IMG/VR virus record: IMGVR_UViG_3300042154_001974
Location: 1-34,119 of that record
Strand: one strand, 5' to 3'
DNA: 34,119 nt
DNA from: a virus
The position numbers and the translations under genes are program-made. How positions within the stretch are numbered: position 1 is the first letter of the stretch; the number at the start of each line of letters is the position of its first letter. The notes beneath the pieces were generated by a model. That model made no database searches and had not been told where the DNA came from. It worked only from the letters and a program-made list of their open reading frames with translations. This document shows, one piece after another, positions 1 to 7,972 of the stretch.

Positions 1-117
1 ACTATACATTACATCACACCTTCGGAGGAGTACTACGGTACTTCTAAACGCGTTCATGTATTCAATAAGGTACAAGACGCACTTGAGATACTATTGAAGA
101 TCTTACAAAATAAATAA
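1..117 (+). CDS. C-terminal end of an upstream gene, unidentified
   Basis: Frame 1 is open from the window edge to a TAA at 115-117 and gives 38 residues ending EILLKILQNK. The other forward frames are not better: the frame beginning at base 3 stops at about base 45. The fragment has a mixed N-terminal part (HYITPSEEYYG) and a helical end. It stops three bases before the next ATG, as expected for tight phage gene packing on the same strand. I do not recognise the family, and the fragment is too short to assign a function. Confidence 0.6.
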   Translation, partial: TIHYITPSEEYYGTSKRVHVFNKVQDALEILLKILQNK

Positions 118-120
118 GTT

Positions 121-894
121 ATGCTTACACCTGAACAAATCCAATCGAATTGGAATATCTTTATTTGGAACATTAGGAACTATATCTCTCCTGAGCGAGC
201 AGATAAGTTACTTGATTTCTACCTTCAACATGAGGAACGTTTTGTTATGATGCCTGCCTCTAATAAGGCACAATATCATAACTGTTTTCCTGGTGGGTAT
301 GTAGATCATGTTAATCGTGTTGTTACTGCTGCTTTGAAGATAGACGCTGTATGGCGTGAGTTAGGTGTATTTGATACTTACACTACTGAGGAACTAGTTT
401 TCGCTGCTATCAATCATGATCTAGGTAAATTTGGTACTCCTGAACAGGCGTCGTACATTGAACAAACTGACCAATGGAGACGAGATAAACTGAATGAAAC
501 ATATATGTTCAACGATAGACTAGAATATATGTCTGTTCCTGATCGTGGTTTGTGGTTACTAAATGAAGCTGGCATATCAGTGACAAAGAATGAGTTGCTA
601 GCTATTAAGTTACATGATGGATTGTATGATGATGCTAACAAGCCTTACCTATTATCTTTCATGCCAGAAACTAAACCTCGTACTTCAATCATTTTTATTC
701 TACATCAGGCCGACTTATTAGCTGCTCGAGTTGAATTTGAACGTGAATGGTTACCTAAATTATTAAACAATAACAATACTAAACCAACCCCTAAACCTAC
801 AACCACTCCTAAATACCCAGCCGCTAAACAGAAGGCGCTAAGTAGCTTAGGTAAGTCAAACCCAGGTCTAGCGGATTTAATTAAAAACTTATGA
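121..894 (+). CDS. HD-domain phosphohydrolase
   Basis: A 257-residue protein with the metal-binding signature of the HD superfamily: a first His at residue 63 in GGYVDHVNR and the His-Asp pair at 99-100 in AINHDLGK, with a further HDG (LHDGLYDD) and a late HQAD segment. HD proteins hydrolyse phosphomonoesters or phosphodiesters, often nucleotides; the substrate here cannot be told. The last 50 residues are a Pro/Thr/Lys-rich linker followed by a short helical tail, outside the catalytic fold. Its stop overlaps the next start (ATGA at 891), which suggests translational coupling. It lies directly upstream of late-transcription and tail genes, so a role in nucleotide metabolism is only inferred. 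Confidence 0.8.
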   Translation: MLTPEQIQSNWNIFIWNIRNYISPERADKLLDFYLQHEERFVMMPASNKAQYHNCFPGGYVDHVNRVVTAALKIDAVWRELGVFDTYTTEELVFAAINHDLGKFGTPEQASYIEQTDQWRRDKLNETYMFNDRLEYMSVPDRGLWLLNEAGISVTKNELLAIKLHDGLYDDANKPYLLSFMPETKPRTSIIFILHQADLLAARVEFEREWLPKLLNNNNTKPTPKPTTTPKYPAAKQKALSSLGKSNPGLADLIKNL

Positions 895-1163
895 TACTAA
901 GTATTATATCAATTGTAGTATGGGTATTAACCATTATTGGTTTTATTGCCTTCAATGCTATTAAAAAGATGGAACGTCAGGAAGACATTATTCGTCAACA
1001 AGCAGAAAAATTACAAGATATATATTCTGTTATTGCTGAATCAGATCGTTTAATTGTTGAAATTGATCAACGAGGGACCTTCTCATCTGATGATGAAGTT
1101 GGTTTCTTCTTTAAAACAGTTAAAGGCATTCAACAAACATTAAACGAATTTAGACCTAAGTAA
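891..1163 (+). CDS. Small membrane-anchored coiled-coil protein
   Basis: A 90-residue protein. Residues 2-23 are strongly hydrophobic (LSIISIVVWVLTIIGFIAF) and predict one N-terminal membrane helix. A charged helical stretch follows (KKMERQEDIIRQQAEKLQDI), then an acidic patch and the segment SSDDEVGFFFKT. Similar small proteins with a DDEVGFFFKT-like motif occur in T4-like marine phages (from memory, not searched), usually beside the late sigma factor. The start overlaps the preceding stop by four bases, and the gp55-like gene begins five bases after its end. No enzymatic motif is visible. Function unknown. Confidence 0.7.
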   Translation: MILSIISIVVWVLTIIGFIAFNAIKKMERQEDIIRQQAEKLQDIYSVIAESDRLIVEIDQRGTFSSDDEVGFFFKTVKGIQQTLNEFRPK

Positions 1164-1167
1164 TAAT

Positions 1168-1929
1168 ATGAGTGTATTAATTGATGATAAGGAAGTCCAA
1201 CTTACTAAGAAAGGAACTATACGCAGGCGTAAACCTAAGACAGCAAACGTTTATTTCACACAAGATACTGAAGACGCTATTATTGAGTATGTTAAAGCTA
1301 CTGATATGGTTGAACGTAATAAGATCTTTAATGAACGTATTAACTATGCTTTTCATAAATTAACAGAGAATATTATTCATACATTCAAGTTCTATTATAC
1401 TGAAGTAGATACTATTCCTGAGCTACAGCATGAAGTTGTTTATTTCTTACTTGAAAAACTACACTTATATAAACCAGACAAAGGTAAAGCGTTCTCATAC
1501 TTTGGAACCATTGCTAAACGTTACCTTATTTTATATAACAATGCCAATTATAAGAAGCTAAAGAATAGAGCAGGTATTGATGAAATAGACAACGATAAAA
1601 CCATAGTTACCGACATTATCAATAATACTGACAACTTTCGTTTACCTGACGAGGAACTCAATTTTATGGACGCTTATGTCGGCTATATCGACAAAAATTT
1701 ATACTCGTTCTTCCCTAAGGAAAATGATGCTAAGATTGCTGATGCTATTATGGAATTATTTCGTAAACGTGAGAACATTGATATATTCAATAAGAAGGCG
1801 CTTTATATATACATTCGTGAAATAACTGACGCGTCTACACCACAAGTAACAAAAATTATCAAGAAATTAAAGACTCACTACAAGAGTATATATAATGAGT
1901 ACCATACTCATGGGTACGTTAAGTATTAA
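1168..1929 (+). CDS. 55: gp55-like late-transcription sigma factor
   Basis: A 253-residue protein resembling T4 gp55, the phage sigma that directs host RNA polymerase to late promoters. It has a basic N-terminus (KKGTIRRRKPK), a helical segment FNERINYAFHKLTENIIHTF, and the section GKAFSYFGTIAKRYLI, which has the look of sigma region 2 (core binding and -10 recognition). The C-terminal third (TPQVTKIIKKLKTHYKSIY) may be a helix-turn-helix. It is longer than T4 gp55 (185 residues). The late structural genes start immediately downstream, behind a candidate late-promoter octamer at 1951. The assignment rests on motif-level resemblance and context; a profile search would settle it. Confidence 0.75.
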   Translation: MSVLIDDKEVQLTKKGTIRRRKPKTANVYFTQDTEDAIIEYVKATDMVERNKIFNERINYAFHKLTENIIHTFKFYYTEVDTIPELQHEVVYFLLEKLHLYKPDKGKAFSYFGTIAKRYLILYNNANYKKLKNRAGIDEIDNDKTIVTDIINNTDNFRLPDEELNFMDAYVGYIDKNLYSFFPKENDAKIADAIMELFRKRENIDIFNKKALYIYIREITDASTPQVTKIIKKLKTHYKSIYNEYHTHGYVKY

Positions 1930-1950
1930 CCGAAAATTTCTATAGCTTTA

Positions 1951-1958
1951 TATTTATA
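1951..1958 (+). promoter_or_regulatory. Candidate late promoter core TATTTATA
   Basis: The octamer TATTTATA lies in the 44-base gap after the sigma gene, 15 bases before the ATG at 1974. The same octamer recurs in most other intergenic gaps of the window. It is the reverse complement of the T4 late core TATAAATA. Promoter function is inferred from position and recurrence. Confidence 0.5.
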
Positions 1959-1973
1959 TCAAATATGTAATAC

Positions 1974-2339
1974 ATGGATTTTGATAAAGTTATATTCGGT
2001 AAAAAAACGTTCTCTACGTTACTTGAGGACATTTATACCAACTCAAAGAACAAAGAAAAACAACTATCCGCGATGATAGCGCAACTTAAAGAGTTCATTA
2101 ATGAACCGGGTGATGCTGTTATGATTGTTCCGTTATTAAAAGAATACTTGGAAATATCCGTTAAGAATGATGATGCCTTGATTAAAATGGCAGGTATTGT
2201 TCAACGCGCTATGACTAATAATAACACAAATGAAGAAGGATTATTGTCTGACAGAGACAAAGAATTACTATTTGAAGAAATAAGTAAAATCCAAATAGAG
2301 CCAGTTAAACAAATAGAACCTGTAAAACAACTTAACTAA
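1974..2339 (+). CDS. Conserved phage protein, unknown function
   Basis: A 121-residue, mainly helical and charged protein. It contains the section IVPLLKEYLEISVKNDDALIKMA, which I recall from T4-like marine phages at the head of the baseplate block. The C-terminus carries a short duplicated peptide (IEPVKQIEPVKQ). It begins 15 bases after a candidate late promoter, and its last base is the first base of the next start (TAATG). Co-transcription with the hub gene suggests a structural or assembly role, but no catalytic motif is visible. Confidence 0.6.
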   Translation: MDFDKVIFGKKTFSTLLEDIYTNSKNKEKQLSAMIAQLKEFINEPGDAVMIVPLLKEYLEISVKNDDALIKMAGIVQRAMTNNNTNEEGLLSDRDKELLFEEISKIQIEPVKQIEPVKQLN

Positions 2340-4018
2340 TGCCTCTTTTTGATATTCTAGATAAACCTACTGGAGTTGGTAATATAACTAGTCCTCTCTT
2401 AATTGGACGTGTTAAGGATATCATTATGGATGATAAACATCCTGAGTTTAAGAAGTATGGTGGTTGGGCTAGTTTAGGTTTTATTAAATTCTCTCCTGTT
2501 TATCAAACAGCTGATCCTAGCAAAACTGTATCTTTACCCTTTGCTAAACCTATTTCTTCTAACCATACTCAGTTTCCTTTATTAGAGGAAATTGTACTAG
2601 TAATTCAAGGTCCATCAACTAAATTAACTAATGATCCAAATGCTAAAGATTATTTTTATTTAAATATTTTTAACTTTTGGAACAGTGCCCACCATAATGG
2701 ATTCCCTGATCTTAGAAATGCCTCTAATCTACCAGACGCTATTAGAAAAGATTATTTAACTGTAGCTGAAGGATCTATTAGAAAAATTAGAGACAATAGT
2801 TCAGATTTAAGATTAGGAAGTACTTTTAAAGAAAGAGCTAATATTAGAAACATTGTATCCTATGAGGGTGATGTTATAATGCAAGGTAGATTTGGTCAGT
2901 CAATTAGATTTGGTAGTACATCAAAAAATAAAAGTATACCTAACTTTTGGAGTGCTAATACTGAAAGTAGAGAAGGCGAACCTATTACTATAATTAGAAA
3001 TGGTCAAAACAAAGCATTAGTAGGTGAAGGATGGGTCCCTATTCTTGAAGATATAAATTCAGATGGTTCATCAATTTATTTATGTAGTGGTCAAGAAATT
3101 AATATACAATTATCTTCTACCAACTTAAATTCATTTGGGGCTCAATTACAAACACCTATACAGTCTACATTACAATTGACAGATTCGCCTATTGGAGCTG
3201 AAATTCCTCTTAATGAGTCTGATAATAGTTCTCTTAGCGCTGCTCAACTGTCAGATAAAGTATTCCAAACTCCTACAACTACATCAGGTAGTGCTACTCC
3301 TTCTAACCCAGCATCTAGTGTTAATCCTAGTATAAGTGCTTTACCAACAGGATCAGTGACAGTATCTCCAACTGGTTTAGAGGCAGGTTCTAAGAATAAT
3401 CCAATTGGTGAGGAAGATTTATTACCTAGTGAAATTGAAGAATTCCAATCTGATTTTCAGTACGCTGAATTAGATAAAGAAGAACAAAAAGCAATTGATG
3501 CTCCTGACTATAGTTCTAGTGGTGAATCTGAAAATAATTTAGCTAAGGATGGAGTTTATTATTATGATGTACCTAGAGAAAAACAAATTAATAGCACCGC
3601 TTGCTTTATAGCTAGTTGTACTATGATATTAAAATATTTAAAGATTAGTATATCACAAAATTATATTTTACAAAATTATAATAAGGATGGTTTATTAGAT
3701 TCATCTCGTTTATTTACTAAAGAAGCTAAAAGAAGTATAAACACTAAGCCAATATCTGGTGGAAGTGCTGGATATAAACAAATAGTTGACTTTATTAAAT
3801 CAACAGGAAAACCATTCATACTTTGTAAAAAGAGTATAGGTAGTAAAGGACAAAACGGAACACACTTTATTGTTGTAAAGGGATTAAATGCTAAAGGTGA
3901 AGTATTATTAAATGATCCTGCTAATAGTAAAGTAGCATCTGTAGATACTATTTTAAAAGTAAGTGATCTATTAGATGGAACAGGAACAGCTAAAGGAAGT
4001 ATAAGGTTTTATAGTTAA
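2339..4018 (+). CDS. gp5-like baseplate hub/spike protein with C39-like cysteine peptidase domain
   Basis: A 559-residue protein. Residues 15-60 (GRVKDIIMDDKHPEF...GFIKFSPV) and the following strand-rich section look like the OB-fold part of gp5-type baseplate hub proteins. Residues 260-400 are a Ser/Thr/Pro-rich linker. The last 155 residues look like a papain-like C39 peptidase: Cys422 in STACFIASCTMI, His509 in GTHFIVVKG and Asp526 in LNDPA form a plausible triad. In T4, gp5 carries a lysozyme at the tail tip; here a peptidase, probably acting on peptide bonds, appears to occupy that place. The next gene has spike-like repeats. The hub assignment is inferred from fold impression and neighbours (gp25 and gp6 downstream); the peptidase motifs are directly visible. 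Confidence 0.65.
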   Translation: MPLFDILDKPTGVGNITSPLLIGRVKDIIMDDKHPEFKKYGGWASLGFIKFSPVYQTADPSKTVSLPFAKPISSNHTQFPLLEEIVLVIQGPSTKLTNDPNAKDYFYLNIFNFWNSAHHNGFPDLRNASNLPDAIRKDYLTVAEGSIRKIRDNSSDLRLGSTFKERANIRNIVSYEGDVIMQGRFGQSIRFGSTSKNKSIPNFWSANTESREGEPITIIRNGQNKALVGEGWVPILEDINSDGSSIYLCSGQEINIQLSSTNLNSFGAQLQTPIQSTLQLTDSPIGAEIPLNESDNSSLSAAQLSDKVFQTPTTTSGSATPSNPASSVNPSISALPTGSVTVSPTGLEAGSKNNPIGEEDLLPSEIEEFQSDFQYAELDKEEQKAIDAPDYSSSGESENNLAKDGVYYYDVPREKQINSTACFIASCTMILKYLKISISQNYILQNYNKDGLLDSSRLFTKEAKRSINTKPISGGSAGYKQIVDFIKSTGKPFILCKKSIGSKGQNGTHFIVVKGLNAKGEVLLNDPANSKVASVDTILKVSDLLDGTGTAKGSIRFYS

Positions 4019-4028
4019 AAATTAAACA

Positions 4029-4955
4029 ATGTCAGGTAAGAAAAAAGCAGAAAAAACCGCAGCATCCGCCACTACCGCCGCTAATCAGGCAAGTAGTCAA
4101 GCAGATTCTCAAGCTAACTCGCAGACTAATGCTGCTATGGCTGAAGCAGATGCCGCCGCCGCTCAAGCTGGGGGTGATGTAGGTTCGCCTAATGTTGACC
4201 CTAACGCTACTAGGGGTCCAGGAGGAAGAATACTTCAATTTGAAGACTTTAGTTCTGACTATGTCCCCGCATTTCCATATTTAAGTGATCAATTAATACT
4301 AAATTCTGGCAGAGTTTTACTTAACTCTAAGTTTGATTCAACAATGTTATTTGGTAAAAGATCTATAGCATTGTCATCAGATGGTACTTTAAATTTTGAT
4401 AGTCGTTTAAAATATATTGTTAATAGCCCTAGAATTGAATTAGGATTAGGTGATAAAGCGTCTGTTGCTTTAGGCGAACCATTAATAGAATATCTAGATA
4501 AATTATCAACTGGTCTTAGTGATTTAGCTAAAGAATTAGAAAAAGTATTCAACACAGGCAATAATAGTCCTTTCCAAGGTGTAAACATACAAGCAGGACG
4601 TTTAGTAAAAAAATTAGAAGAATTAAACACAATAAAAACAGATCTAAAATCTAATGTTGTGTTTGTAGGTAAAAATATTGTCACTACTGTTGCCCCATCA
4701 GTAACTGAAGAAGTACAAGAACCATCCCAATCAACCCCAGGGAATTCAGAAGGAGGTTACACTAGTAAAGGTGATCAACAAAATAGAGCAGACCAACAAG
4801 ATAGAAAAGATAAATCTGATAGATTTGAAAACGCAGAAGGTAAAGGCATAGGAGCTAATGATGAACCACAACCACGTAATTTTTCTCCAGGATCAAAAGA
4901 TACACTAGATAGAAATACAGGTAATCCACAACCATCACAAACTGAAGAATTATAA
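4029..4955 (+). CDS. Baseplate spike-like structural protein
   Basis: A 308-residue protein in three parts. Residues 1-60 are Ala/Ser/Gln-rich and low in complexity. Residues 85-150 (for example LILNSGRVLLNSKFDSTMLF and KRSIALSSDGTLNFDS) show short alternating strands like the intertwined beta needle of gp5/VgrG spikes. The last 85 residues are highly charged (KGDQQNRADQQDRKDKSDRF), rich in Gln, Asp and Pro, and probably disordered. It follows the hub/C39 gene by ten bases. I infer that it completes the puncturing device as a separate polypeptide. No metal-binding tip motif (HxH) is evident. Confidence 0.5.
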   Translation: MSGKKKAEKTAASATTAANQASSQADSQANSQTNAAMAEADAAAAQAGGDVGSPNVDPNATRGPGGRILQFEDFSSDYVPAFPYLSDQLILNSGRVLLNSKFDSTMLFGKRSIALSSDGTLNFDSRLKYIVNSPRIELGLGDKASVALGEPLIEYLDKLSTGLSDLAKELEKVFNTGNNSPFQGVNIQAGRLVKKLEELNTIKTDLKSNVVFVGKNIVTTVAPSVTEEVQEPSQSTPGNSEGGYTSKGDQQNRADQQDRKDKSDRFENAEGKGIGANDEPQPRNFSPGSKDTLDRNTGNPQPSQTEEL

Positions 4956-4962
4956 AAAATAT

Positions 4963-4970
4963 TATTTATT
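4963..4970 (+). promoter_or_regulatory. Weaker late-promoter-like octamer TATTTATT
   Basis: TATTTATT lies in the 20-base gap between the spike-like gene and the long hydrophobic protein, five bases before the ATG at 4976. It differs by one base from the recurring TATTTATA octamer. In an AT-rich gap this could be chance. Confidence 0.25.
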
Positions 4971-4975
4971 AAAGT

Positions 4976-7072
4976 ATGGCATTCGCTAAATTATCACAAA
5001 CTATCTTTAAGGGCATTGTTGATGCTGAGGCTAACCTTAACAAAACTATTAATAAAGTATATAAAAATGTTAATGAAATTAAAGATATTGATTTATGTAA
5101 TATATTAGAATATATTGCTAACCAAGTAGGAACAGCCGCTATTAGTAATAATAAAACTATTAATGATGTAAAAACATTAGCTCGTACACTTGATAATTTT
5201 ATAAACACATTTGAAAAAACATATCCATTAACTACTCCATTAATTCAAGCTAAACAAATACAAGATGTAGTTAATAGTTTAAATTCAATTCCTACAATTG
5301 AATCTAATGTTATTCCTCAAGGACCTAAGATTAATAATCTATTTAAAGCCGCTGCTGATAAATTAACTCCATTTACTGATTCTAAAAATCTAACTCCTAG
5401 AAGTATCAATACTGTTATTAATCTAATTAAGAGTATTAGAGGTACTTTACAAGCAGTAGCTAGTATTGCCAGCCCAGCTGATCTATTAGGTTTATTGAAT
5501 ATCAAATTAGATTTAAGTAAACTACAAAAGTTTATTGACCCAGCTAAGTTAATTCCTTTTTTAACTTTATTATTAAATTTACTACGTGGTATATCTAATG
5601 TTATACAAGTCATAATTAACTTTTTACAATCAATTAAAAACATAGTTAATTTATTAAAAACTATAGTTAGTGTTATTAATGGAGTAATTTTAGCTATATA
5701 TGCTGTTACTGCTGTTTTACCTACAATGTTTTTAACCGCTGGTATAGTACTAGGTTTTGAAAAAATACTTAAAACTATTCAGAAAAATATCCTAGATCCA
5801 CTCACAGCAGTATTAACTGAAATTGATAATGGTCTAGCTTTAGTTATAGGTATTTTAACCTCTATACAAAACTTCTTAAGTAAGATAATATCTATTTTAC
5901 TTGATATAATAAATCAACTTCAAAATTGTAGTGATTTAAGTGTGTCTAATTTATTAGTAGATTTTAGAAATACTATAGCATCTCTATTAGGAAATCTAAG
6001 AGACATTGATTCCGCTATATTTGATTTCACAGCGGGAAACACAGACCCAGGCATCAATGACGCTTTAAATCAAAGATTTAATGACTTAGGAGGAAACACA
6101 AGTGCTTCAGACGCTTTAATAAAAAATATTTTACTTAACGATAATCAGTTTAATAATCAAAATCCTGTACTTCAAATCTTACTAGACCGAAACCCAGGAA
6201 AATCCTTAAATGAAGTACTATTAGGTCAATTTGGTTTTAATAATAGTAATGCTCTATTAGATCCTGGAGCTAATGATTTAAATGGTATCAAAACTAATAC
6301 TGATGGACTAGCGGGAAATGGTATAGGAGGAACTTTAACACCAACAACTATTCCTGGTGGAGGTAATGGTTTATCATTTGATAATGGTGGATATAGTCTT
6401 AATGACTTAGATAGGTTAAATAGAATAGGTTTGGGAAATCTAAATAAGAATAGTACCTTAGGACAAACCGGTGATCGTAATGTTAATAATTTAAATAATT
6501 TAAAACGTCAAGACTTACTTGATATTATTAATCGTTTACAAAGAGATAAAAGAAATCAAACAGAATTAAATAGTTTAATCCGATATTATAAAGGTTTAAC
6601 TTTAAAAATAATTGTTGAGGAAATAGTAGATAATGGTATCACTTTAAAAAGACGATACGGTATTGCTTTAGATAGAAAGAGTATATTAGTCACATCTACT
6701 GACCCAACATTCGCTACTAATATTGAAGTAATATTTAATGAACTTATTTTTAGAATTAATGTAGGTAAATTAGGTGAACAAAGTGGTAGCAATCCATCAG
6801 ATGTTGAAGGACAAATAAGTAATTTAGGAGCAGGTGTTGTATCACAAGCTAATAACTACAATACTCAAAATAGCGCCATGGCTGATATTAAAAATCAATT
6901 AATACAAATACCAGCATTAAAGAGTGTATTAACAACAACAACTAAGAAGTTAGCTATTAATACAACACAACGTGACAGAATTGTTAAAACATTGCTTAAT
7001 ATTGGATATACTAAGGCAGAAATAACAGATTTGTTAAAAAATAAAGGATATAGCATCGAGAATTTAGTATAA
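4976..7072 (+). CDS. Long hydrophobic helical tail protein, candidate tape measure
   Basis: A 698-residue protein, almost entirely helical in its first 350 residues, with a strongly hydrophobic block at about 195-265 (FLTLLLNLL, VIQVIINFLQS, GVILAIYAVTAVLPTMFL) that could form membrane-spanning or amphipathic helices. Residues 400-500 are Gly/Asn-rich (GGTLTPTTIPGGGNGLSFDN); the end is charged and helical again (TTKKLAINTTQRDRIVKTL). It sits between the spike and gp25 genes. Length, helicity and hydrophobic helices fit a tape-measure or pore-forming tail protein; T4 gp29 is 590 residues. No sequence motif proves it, so the role is inferred from context. Confidence 0.45.
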   Translation: MAFAKLSQTIFKGIVDAEANLNKTINKVYKNVNEIKDIDLCNILEYIANQVGTAAISNNKTINDVKTLARTLDNFINTFEKTYPLTTPLIQAKQIQDVVNSLNSIPTIESNVIPQGPKINNLFKAAADKLTPFTDSKNLTPRSINTVINLIKSIRGTLQAVASIASPADLLGLLNIKLDLSKLQKFIDPAKLIPFLTLLLNLLRGISNVIQVIINFLQSIKNIVNLLKTIVSVINGVILAIYAVTAVLPTMFLTAGIVLGFEKILKTIQKNILDPLTAVLTEIDNGLALVIGILTSIQNFLSKIISILLDIINQLQNCSDLSVSNLLVDFRNTIASLLGNLRDIDSAIFDFTAGNTDPGINDALNQRFNDLGGNTSASDALIKNILLNDNQFNNQNPVLQILLDRNPGKSLNEVLLGQFGFNNSNALLDPGANDLNGIKTNTDGLAGNGIGGTLTPTTIPGGGNGLSFDNGGYSLNDLDRLNRIGLGNLNKNSTLGQTGDRNVNNLNNLKRQDLLDIINRLQRDKRNQTELNSLIRYYKGLTLKIIVEEIVDNGITLKRRYGIALDRKSILVTSTDPTFATNIEVIFNELIFRINVGKLGEQSGSNPSDVEGQISNLGAGVVSQANNYNTQNSAMADIKNQLIQIPALKSVLTTTTKKLAINTTQRDRIVKTLLNIGYTKAEITDLLKNKGYSIENLV

Positions 7073-7074
7073 AA

Positions 7075-7082
7075 TATTTATA
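7075..7082 (+). promoter_or_regulatory. Candidate late promoter core TATTTATA
   Basis: TATTTATA occupies most of the 13-base gap before the ATG at 7086 and ends only three bases upstream of it. If transcription starts a few bases downstream, as at T4 late promoters, the mRNA for this gene would be leaderless or would start inside it. Chance in AT-rich DNA is possible for any single copy. Confidence 0.35.
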
Positions 7083-7085
7083 TAT

Positions 7086-7550
7086 ATGAAAAGTGCAGAA
7101 TTTTTAAAAGAATTACGTAAAATTATACGTGAAGAAATAGAGATCGCGTTAGATAGTAGACTAGAAACGTTAAATGAGGTTAAACAACCAACACAAACTA
7201 AACGTGCTTCTTCAACGCTTTCTAGTATTTTACCGCCAAAAACACAACCTAAAAGGAATATTCCTGTACCTGACGTGAAAAATCCGTTATTAGCTAGTAT
7301 TCTTAACGAAACTGCTATGAGTATGACAGGAGATGACTACAGAACAGTAGTTGATGCCGATGCTAGTATGGCTCCTAACTTTGCTGGTATGATGCGTAGC
7401 AGTATGCCTCAAGCAGTGCCTGTAGTTGAATCTGTAGAAGGTATGTTAGCGTCATCTGCTCCTACTTCTGATATCAATGCAGTGCAAATCAACGCTGTAC
7501 CTGACTTCTCAGCTATAATGGGTAAATTTAAAGAAAACGGTAAAATATAA
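7086..7550 (+). CDS. Baseplate-cluster protein, unknown
   Basis: A 154-residue protein. The N-terminus is a charged amphipathic helix (KSAEFLKELRKIIREEIEIA), followed by a disordered basic stretch (TQTKRASSTLSSILPPKTQPKR). A conserved-looking section NPLLASILNETAMSMTGDDY comes next, and the rest is Met/Ala/Val-rich. The helix with IIREE resembles the second class of N-terminal peptide seen on accessory proteins later in the window, but here the neighbours are baseplate genes. The stop overlaps the gp25 start. The role is probably structural or in assembly; no family recognised. Confidence 0.5.
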   Translation: MKSAEFLKELRKIIREEIEIALDSRLETLNEVKQPTQTKRASSTLSSILPPKTQPKRNIPVPDVKNPLLASILNETAMSMTGDDYRTVVDADASMAPNFAGMMRSSMPQAVPVVESVEGMLASSAPTSDINAVQINAVPDFSAIMGKFKENGKI

Positions 7551-7972
7551 TGGCACGTATAATTAAAAATATTAATCCATTAGATCTGAAACCTAGTACA
7601 GGTATTGGATTATCTTTACCTTTTAATGGTCCAATTGGATTCAATCTTAATTATACTACTAAGGATCAATTCCGAAATAATATACTTAACTTTTTATCTA
7701 CTGCTCAAAGAGAAAGACCGTTCCAACCTAATTTTGGAGCTAATCTTAGACAATTCTTATTTGAAGCAAATGATGATTTAACTATTAGTGAAATAAAATC
7801 TTCACTACAAGATAGTTTAAATACTTACTTCCCTAATGTAGTTATAGATAACATTGATGTATTACAATCTATTGATGCTTATCTTATAAATGTAATTATA
7901 AAATATACCGTTCCGAACCTTAACTTAACCGATACTTTAACACTAGAATTTAATAATGGCAACAGTCAATAG
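7550..7972 (+). CDS. 25: gp25-like baseplate wedge protein
   Basis: A 140-residue protein of the GPW/gp25 family, close to T4 gp25 in length (132). The family core is visible: FRNNILNFLSTAQRERPFQP followed by NFGANLRQFLFE and DDLTISEIKSSLQDSLNTYF. gp25 is a component of the baseplate wedge that helps start sheath assembly in contractile tails and type VI secretion systems. Its 3' end overlaps the gp6 start by 17 bases, and the gp25-gp6 order is the common one in T4-like phages. The identification is firm, and it marks the phage as a myovirus. Confidence 0.88.
   Translation: MARIIKNINPLDLKPSTGIGLSLPFNGPIGFNLNYTTKDQFRNNILNFLSTAQRERPFQPNFGANLRQFLFEANDDLTISEIKSSLQDSLNTYFPNVVIDNIDVLQSIDAYLINVIIKYTVPNLNLTDTLTLEFNNGNSQ

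Noticed and set aside
414-641. Minus-strand open frames (also at 4032, 4289, 4969, 5317, 6586, 14357, 18727, 20972, 21337, 22031, 25658, 26316, 28349, 29904 and 31604)
   Set aside because: Each lies wholly or mainly inside a well-supported + strand gene, has no recognisable motif, and no gap or promoter serves it. They are shadows of coding bias.
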